Positions 5,770 through 8,973 of a stretch of DNA of 8,973 nucleotides are shown here, one piece after another. Numbering within the stretch: the first letter of the stretch is position 1; every line of letters starts with the position of its first letter. The notes under the pieces were generated by a model. That model made no database searches. It was not told where the DNA came from and saw only the letters and a program-made list of their open reading frames with translations. The position numbers and the translations under genes are program-made. The stretch lies in NCBI GenBank assembly GCA_905194315.1, contig CAJJRX010000048.1:1-8973 (forward strand). The letters are read 5' to 3'. This stretch comes from an uncultured Sutterella sp. (GTDB lineage Bacteria; Pseudomonadota; Gammaproteobacteria; Burkholderiales; Burkholderiaceae_F).

Positions 5770-6240
5770 ATGGGATGCGAAATTGAACGCAAGTTTTTAG
5801 TCTCGGGCAACGCCTGGCACGCTCTGGCGACGGGCGTTCCGTACCGTCAGGGATATCTTGCAACTGACCGGGAGAGAACGGTGAGAATCCGTACAGTCGG
5901 AGACCGGGGGTTTATCACCGTCAAGGGGCCGACGACAGGCATCTCCCGGGCTGAGTACGAATACGAGATTCCGTTTGAGGATTGCAGTGCCATGCTAGAC
6001 AAGCTCGCACTTCACCCTCTGATTGAAAAAACGCGCTACAAAATCCCGTTCGGCGGCTTTATCTGGGAAGTCGATGAATTTTTCGGTGACAATTCGGGGC
6101 TTATTCTTGCGGAAATCGAGCTCCCTGCCGAGGACACTCCATTTGACAAACCCGATTGGATCGGCGAGGAGGTTTCCGGCGATCCCCGCTACTTCAACTC
6201 CAGCCTGATCAGGAATCCCTACAGCAACTGGAAAATGTGA
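5770..6240 (+). CDS. CYTH domain protein (triphosphate tunnel metalloenzyme, probable inorganic triphosphatase)
   Basis: 156-residue single-domain cytoplasmic CYTH protein without a signal peptide. The ExExK signature is EIERK at 4-8. Tunnel strands follow: TVRIR (37-41), GFITVKG (47-53), RAEYEYEIP (60-68), EKTRYKIP (86-93), FIWEVDEF (97-104) and LILAEIELP (111-119), with the alternating charged residues that line the tunnel and bind metal and triphosphate. Length and motif order match the small bacterial TTMs known to hydrolyse inorganic triphosphate with Mg2+ or Mn2+. An adenylate or thiamine triphosphate role is possible but not indicated. GGAG lies about 9 nt before the ATG. The gene follows the exported CYTH-like gene by 35 bp. 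Its stop codon directly abuts the stop of the convergent LysR gene, leaving no room for a separate terminator. Confidence 0.92.
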   Translation: MGCEIERKFLVSGNAWHALATGVPYRQGYLATDRERTVRIRTVGDRGFITVKGPTTGISRAEYEYEIPFEDCSAMLDKLALHPLIEKTRYKIPFGGFIWEVDEFFGDNSGLILAEIELPAEDTPFDKPDWIGEEVSGDPRYFNSSLIRNPYSNWKM

Positions 6241-7197
6241 TCACGGCAGCAGTCTGACGTGTTTCTCCAACCCCAGACCTGCTCTGGAAAGCTCAGGGAG
6301 CATCTGTCCGCTGACAATCTCCCTGACCGTTTTACTGATCAGAGGCATCACTGTATGCGCCTGCGCTTTTGCGCAGAGCGCCCACATCGTTCTTGATGCC
6401 TTGACTGTCGGCAGCGTATCAATCCTGCAACGGTGAGCAAACTGTCTGCCGCACCAGACATTGGTGGGCGGCACAATACTCCACGCGTCAAGCTCTGAAA
6501 CCAGCCCGACCAGAGCATAGCTGGAACTCACCTCCACACGGCGACCGAGTTTCAGGTTGAGCGACCGCAGAATTCTCTCCACTTCAAGCTCGTCAGAGCT
6601 GCCCATACGCGAATACCCGACAAAGGGTCGATCACACAGGCTCTCCACATTCAGCGGCCCTTCAGTCTTATGAGACTTGGCGCTGATCACCAGAAAATCC
6701 TCACTGTAGAGTGCCTCTCTGTGCCAGCGGTCATCCCAGAGCAAACCGTCAGGAACAATGGCTGCATCCACATGTCCGGCCGTCAGTGCTTCAACCAGCG
6801 GTCTGGTCAGCATACTAACCGTATCAAGCCGCTCGACGCTCTCACTGAGTTTGGCAATCAGCCAGGGCGAAATCGTAGCGGTGACAGACTCGGAAAGGCC
6901 GAGGCGCAGCGTTTTAACCGTTCCCCAGTCAATCCTGCATTGCCTTCTGATCGCCCTTGCCTGCTCAAGCAGCGGGACAGCCTCCCGAAGCAGTGCCTGA
7001 CCGGCAGGCGTCAGCTGCAGCGGTCTGGTATCGCGCACAAACAGCTCCTCACCCCACTGAGATTCCAGTCGGGTCAGGGCCTGAGAGACAGCGCTTGCGC
7101 TGATGTGATTGTCTCGGGCAACGTCATTGATGAACCGCTTTTGCGCTAACTGCACAAACAAATCAAGTGCTTTGAGGTTCGGAAGATCACTGTACAT
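6241..7197 (-). CDS. LysR-type transcriptional regulator
   Basis: 318-residue LTTR. The N-terminal winged helix-turn-helix covers about 8-66: LKALDLFVQLAQ, then ISASAVSQALTRLESQWGEE, then LFVRDTRPLQLTPAGQALL, all typical of the family. A linker helix follows, and the co-inducer-binding domain runs from about 97 (LRLGLSES) to near the end. The ATG at 7197 places the HTH at the usual distance from the N-terminus. A longer TTG-started frame to 7248 would add 17 residues with no homologous look, though the ribosome site of the ATG is weak. The gene is divergent from the aspartase-like gene, the classic LTTR-target arrangement, with a perfect dyad in the space between them. Control of that lyase and of its own expression is the likely role; the co-inducer could be aspartate or fumarate, but this is inference. 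Confidence 0.92.
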   Translation of the reverse strand: MYSDLPNLKALDLFVQLAQKRFINDVARDNHISASAVSQALTRLESQWGEELFVRDTRPLQLTPAGQALLREAVPLLEQARAIRRQCRIDWGTVKTLRLGLSESVTATISPWLIAKLSESVERLDTVSMLTRPLVEALTAGHVDAAIVPDGLLWDDRWHREALYSEDFLVISAKSHKTEGPLNVESLCDRPFVGYSRMGSSDELEVERILRSLNLKLGRRVEVSSSYALVGLVSELDAWSIVPPTNVWCGRQFAHRCRIDTLPTVKASRTMWALCAKAQAHTVMPLISKTVREIVSGQMLPELSRAGLGLEKHVRLLP

Positions 7198-7254
7198 AGC
7201 TAATCCGGAAAAAATCAGGCCGACATGCTTGCGGACGACCTGTCGCAATATCTT

Positions 7255-7275
7255 ATCAGTTTAAGAAAAACTGAT
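7255..7275. promoter_or_regulatory. Perfect dyad, candidate LysR-family operator
   Basis: ATCAGTTT at 7255-7262 and AAACTGAT at 7268-7275 form a perfect 8-bp inverted repeat with a 5-nt centre. It lies 58 bp upstream of the LysR ATG and about 57 bp upstream of the candidate -35 of the lyase promoter, where LTTR recognition sites normally sit. Confidence 0.5.
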
Positions 7276-7311
7276 GAAAAAAGGCAAATGAGTCGTGATT
7301 TTGCCCCTCGT

Positions 7312-7339
7312 TTGTTAAGCAAAAGTGATGTTGTATTTA
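7312..7339 (+). promoter_or_regulatory. Candidate sigma70 promoter of the aspartase-like gene
   Basis: TTGTTA (7312-7317) and TATTTA (7334-7339) are separated by 16 nt. A start near 7346 gives a leader of about 90 nt. The upstream dyad would be centred near -80, in the range used by LysR-type activators (recognition sites typically around -65 or further upstream). Confidence 0.35.
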
Positions 7340-7436
7340 ATTTGTGCTCAACTTACCTGCCTGCAGATACCAGACGGTGGGATAGTGTCTGAACGACCTT
7401 ATTTTCAAACCGGATATCAGAACAAAAGGAGTACAC

Positions 7437-8870
7437 ATGTCCAGCACCACTCGCCTTGAAAGGGACTGTCTCGGGGAAATGCAGATTCCGGATACCTGCT
7501 ACTGGGGCATTCAGACCGAAAGAATGCGTCATGTTTCCGGCGCGGCCGGTCTGCCCATCATCTTTTACCCGGATATCATCCGTGCCCTGGCCGCAATCAA
7601 AAAAGCAGCTGCGCGTGCCAATATTGCAATTGGCGCACTTGCACCGGATATCGGTAAGGCCATAGAGGCTGCCGCTGATGAAGTGGCTGCGGGCAAATTT
7701 GACAGTCAGTTTCCTCTGGACATGTGGCAAGGCGGCGGTTATACCTGCCTGAATATGAATGTCAATGAGGTGATCGGTAACCGGGCCAACGAAATCCTTA
7801 CCGGGCATAAAGGCCAGGACACCGTGCATCCTAATACGCATGTCAACAAGGCCCAGTCCACCAATGACACCATTCCTTCTGCGACACACCTTGCCATTGC
7901 GCCACGCATCGACCGCATAGCCGGAGAACTGCTCAACCTCGAGAAGGTGTTTACTGCAAAAGCAGAGGCTTTCTCCCAAACAGTGAAAGTCGGCAGAACC
8001 TGCTGGCAGGATGCGCTGCCTCTGACGCTCGGGCAGGAGTTTGGTGGCTTTGCCTCTCTGATAAAACGCCTTCGAGCAAAACTCCTGAAGCTGCGTCCCG
8101 GATGTTTTGAAATTGTGATGGGCGGGAGCGCAGTGGGCACCGGTCTCGGGGCAGATCCCGGGTATCGTGAAGCCTTTTACAAAGCATTAAGTGAAATTCT
8201 TGGAGAGAGCGTCAGCCCGGCGGATAACCTTTTTGACGGCTTTCAGAATCCGGACTTCATCGTTTCCGTCTCGGGAGCGATCAAGGAAATTGCAGCCTCC
8301 CTCTCAAAAATTGCCAAAGATCTGCGGCTGATGAGTTCAGGCCCACGCTCCGGCTGGATGGAGATCAACCTGCCTGCCGTCTCTCCGGGCTCCTCAATTA
8401 TGCCGGGCAAGATCAACCCCACAGTGCCGGAAATGGTGATTCAGGTATCTCATCAGGTCATCGGAAATGACGTGGCCATTTCGCTCGCCTATGACGAAGG
8501 TGAACTCGACCTCAATGTCTGGGATGCCACTTTCTACAAATGCCTATTTGAAAATCTGCAGCTAGTGGAAAACAGTCTCCTGATATTCCGGCGTGACTGC
8601 GTCGAAGGCATCACTGCCAACACAGAACACTGCCGGATGGAAGCCGACTCCAGTATCGCACTCTCCACAGTGATTGCCACCGTCTTTGACTATCCGTTAG
8701 GCGTCAAAGTTGCTCACTATGCTCAGCAGAGAGGCATCACGGTAAAAGAGGCGGTACTCGAAATGGGACTGATGAGCAGAGAACAGGCTGACACAATGCT
8801 GGATCCGCTACTGATGACGGATCCTGACCAAATGGCACGTGCCGTCGCCGCATTCAAGGCGGCTCTATAG
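7437..8870 (+). CDS. aspA: Aspartate ammonia-lyase-like enzyme (class II fumarase/aspartase superfamily)
   Basis: 477-residue cytoplasmic lyase, full length for the family; the expected reaction is L-aspartate to fumarate plus ammonia. The superfamily signature GSSIMPGKINP is at 318-328, with the catalytic-loop Ser319, Lys325 and Asn327. NMNVNEVIGNR (106-116) and HPNTHVNKAQSTND (131-144) are the other two conserved blocks. STND (fumarases usually SSND) and PTVPEMV after the signature (fumarases usually PTQCEA) favour aspartase. Two positions are odd: GRTCWQD at 186-192 has Cys189 where fumarase has the catalytic-site His and aspartase usually Gln, and GYTC at 101-104 differs from the usual GTST. 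A different amino acid or acid substrate is possible. AAAGGAG lies 5 nt before the ATG. The gene stands alone, divergent from a LysR gene, and is closed by a good terminator. It could feed fumarate to anaerobic respiration. Confidence 0.85.
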   Translation: MSSTTRLERDCLGEMQIPDTCYWGIQTERMRHVSGAAGLPIIFYPDIIRALAAIKKAAARANIAIGALAPDIGKAIEAAADEVAAGKFDSQFPLDMWQGGGYTCLNMNVNEVIGNRANEILTGHKGQDTVHPNTHVNKAQSTNDTIPSATHLAIAPRIDRIAGELLNLEKVFTAKAEAFSQTVKVGRTCWQDALPLTLGQEFGGFASLIKRLRAKLLKLRPGCFEIVMGGSAVGTGLGADPGYREAFYKALSEILGESVSPADNLFDGFQNPDFIVSVSGAIKEIAASLSKIAKDLRLMSSGPRSGWMEINLPAVSPGSSIMPGKINPTVPEMVIQVSHQVIGNDVAISLAYDEGELDLNVWDATFYKCLFENLQLVENSLLIFRRDCVEGITANTEHCRMEADSSIALSTVIATVFDYPLGVKVAHYAQQRGITVKEAVLEMGLMSREQADTMLDPLLMTDPDQMARAVAAFKAAL

Positions 8871-8883
8871 GTCCATTCGGACC
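8870..8883 (+). other. Short hairpin overlapping the lyase stop codon
   Basis: GGTCC at 8870-8874 and GGACC at 8879-8883 form a perfect 5-bp stem with a 4-nt loop, starting at the last base of the TAG stop. No T tract follows, so it is at most an accessory 3' structure. Confidence 0.25.
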
Positions 8884-8913
8884 AGAGAAACAGCGGTTTC
8901 AGTTAGATAAACA

Positions 8914-8944
8914 CAAACCGGCGGACACCGTCGGTTTGAGTTTT
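8914..8944 (+). terminator. Intrinsic terminator of the aspartase-like gene
   Basis: CAAACCG (8914-8920) pairs with CGGTTTG (8932-8938). A G-U pair and CGG/CCG continue the stem to 11 pairs with an ACA loop. AG and TTTT follow. It lies 43 nt after the stop codon. The stem is strong and GC-rich; the T tract is short. Confidence 0.7.
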
Positions 8945-8973
8945 CGCAAACCGCTCCAAACGGAGAAAGCCGG

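Noticed and set aside
7198..7248. Longer LysR start at a TTG (7248)
   Set aside because: It adds 17 residues before a normal LTTR N-terminus, uses a rare start codon and reaches close to the dyad at 7255.
7353..7979. 208-codon minus-strand frame inside the lyase gene
   Set aside because: It overlaps the strongly supported aspartase-like gene and the lyase promoter region, and shows no motif.
7437..8870. Calling the lyase fumarase C
   Set aside because: Fumarase markers (SSND, the active-site His in GRTH, PTQCEA) are absent, while aspartase-type STND and VPE are present.

Overview
The window reads as anaerobic-respiration accessory DNA from a Gram-negative bacterium. A Tat-exported molybdoenzyme, a Tat-exported flavoprotein with a separate tetraheme cytochrome c, and an FNR-type site all point that way. 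The combination of many Fcc3-like flavoproteins with small tetraheme partners, plus moderate GC and Gram-negative style Shine-Dalgarno sites, is what I would expect of gut Sutterellaceae (Burkholderiales: Sutterella, Parasutterella and relatives). That placement is an inference from gene style; there is no rRNA or marker gene to confirm it.

Layout. (1) 1-1046, minus: N-terminal 348 codons of a Tat-dependent DMSO/TMAO-reductase-family molybdoenzyme that runs off the left edge. Its upstream region (1047-1371) carries a near-perfect FNR/ANR box, a well-spaced -10 and a strong leader hairpin. (2) 1372-2286, minus: AraC-family regulator with an N-terminal cupin domain. (3) 2407-4273, minus: a two-gene operon of FrdA/Fcc3-like FAD flavoprotein (Tat) and tetraheme cytochrome c (Sec), in effect a flavocytochrome c split into two polypeptides. 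(4) 4274-4789: a 516-bp gene-free, AT-rich divergent control region with a 17-nt exact direct repeat and several dyads. (5) 4790-6240, plus: an exported protein that looks like a divergent CYTH/triphosphate-tunnel fold, followed 35 bp later by a canonical cytoplasmic CYTH protein. (6) 6241-7197, minus: LysR-type regulator whose stop codon abuts the CYTH stop. (7) 7437-8870, plus: aspartase-like lyase, divergent from the LysR gene and ended by a good intrinsic terminator.

How it may fit together. The molybdoenzyme and the flavoprotein/cytochrome pair are probably alternative periplasmic terminal reductases. The AraC protein between them is a candidate substrate sensor for one or both. The aspartase-like lyase would make fumarate and ammonia from aspartate, probably under control of the divergent LysR protein. 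By eye alignment the flavoprotein lacks every catalytic residue of fumarate reductase, so its electron acceptor is probably not fumarate. That, and the exported/cytosolic CYTH pair, are the most interesting points in the window.
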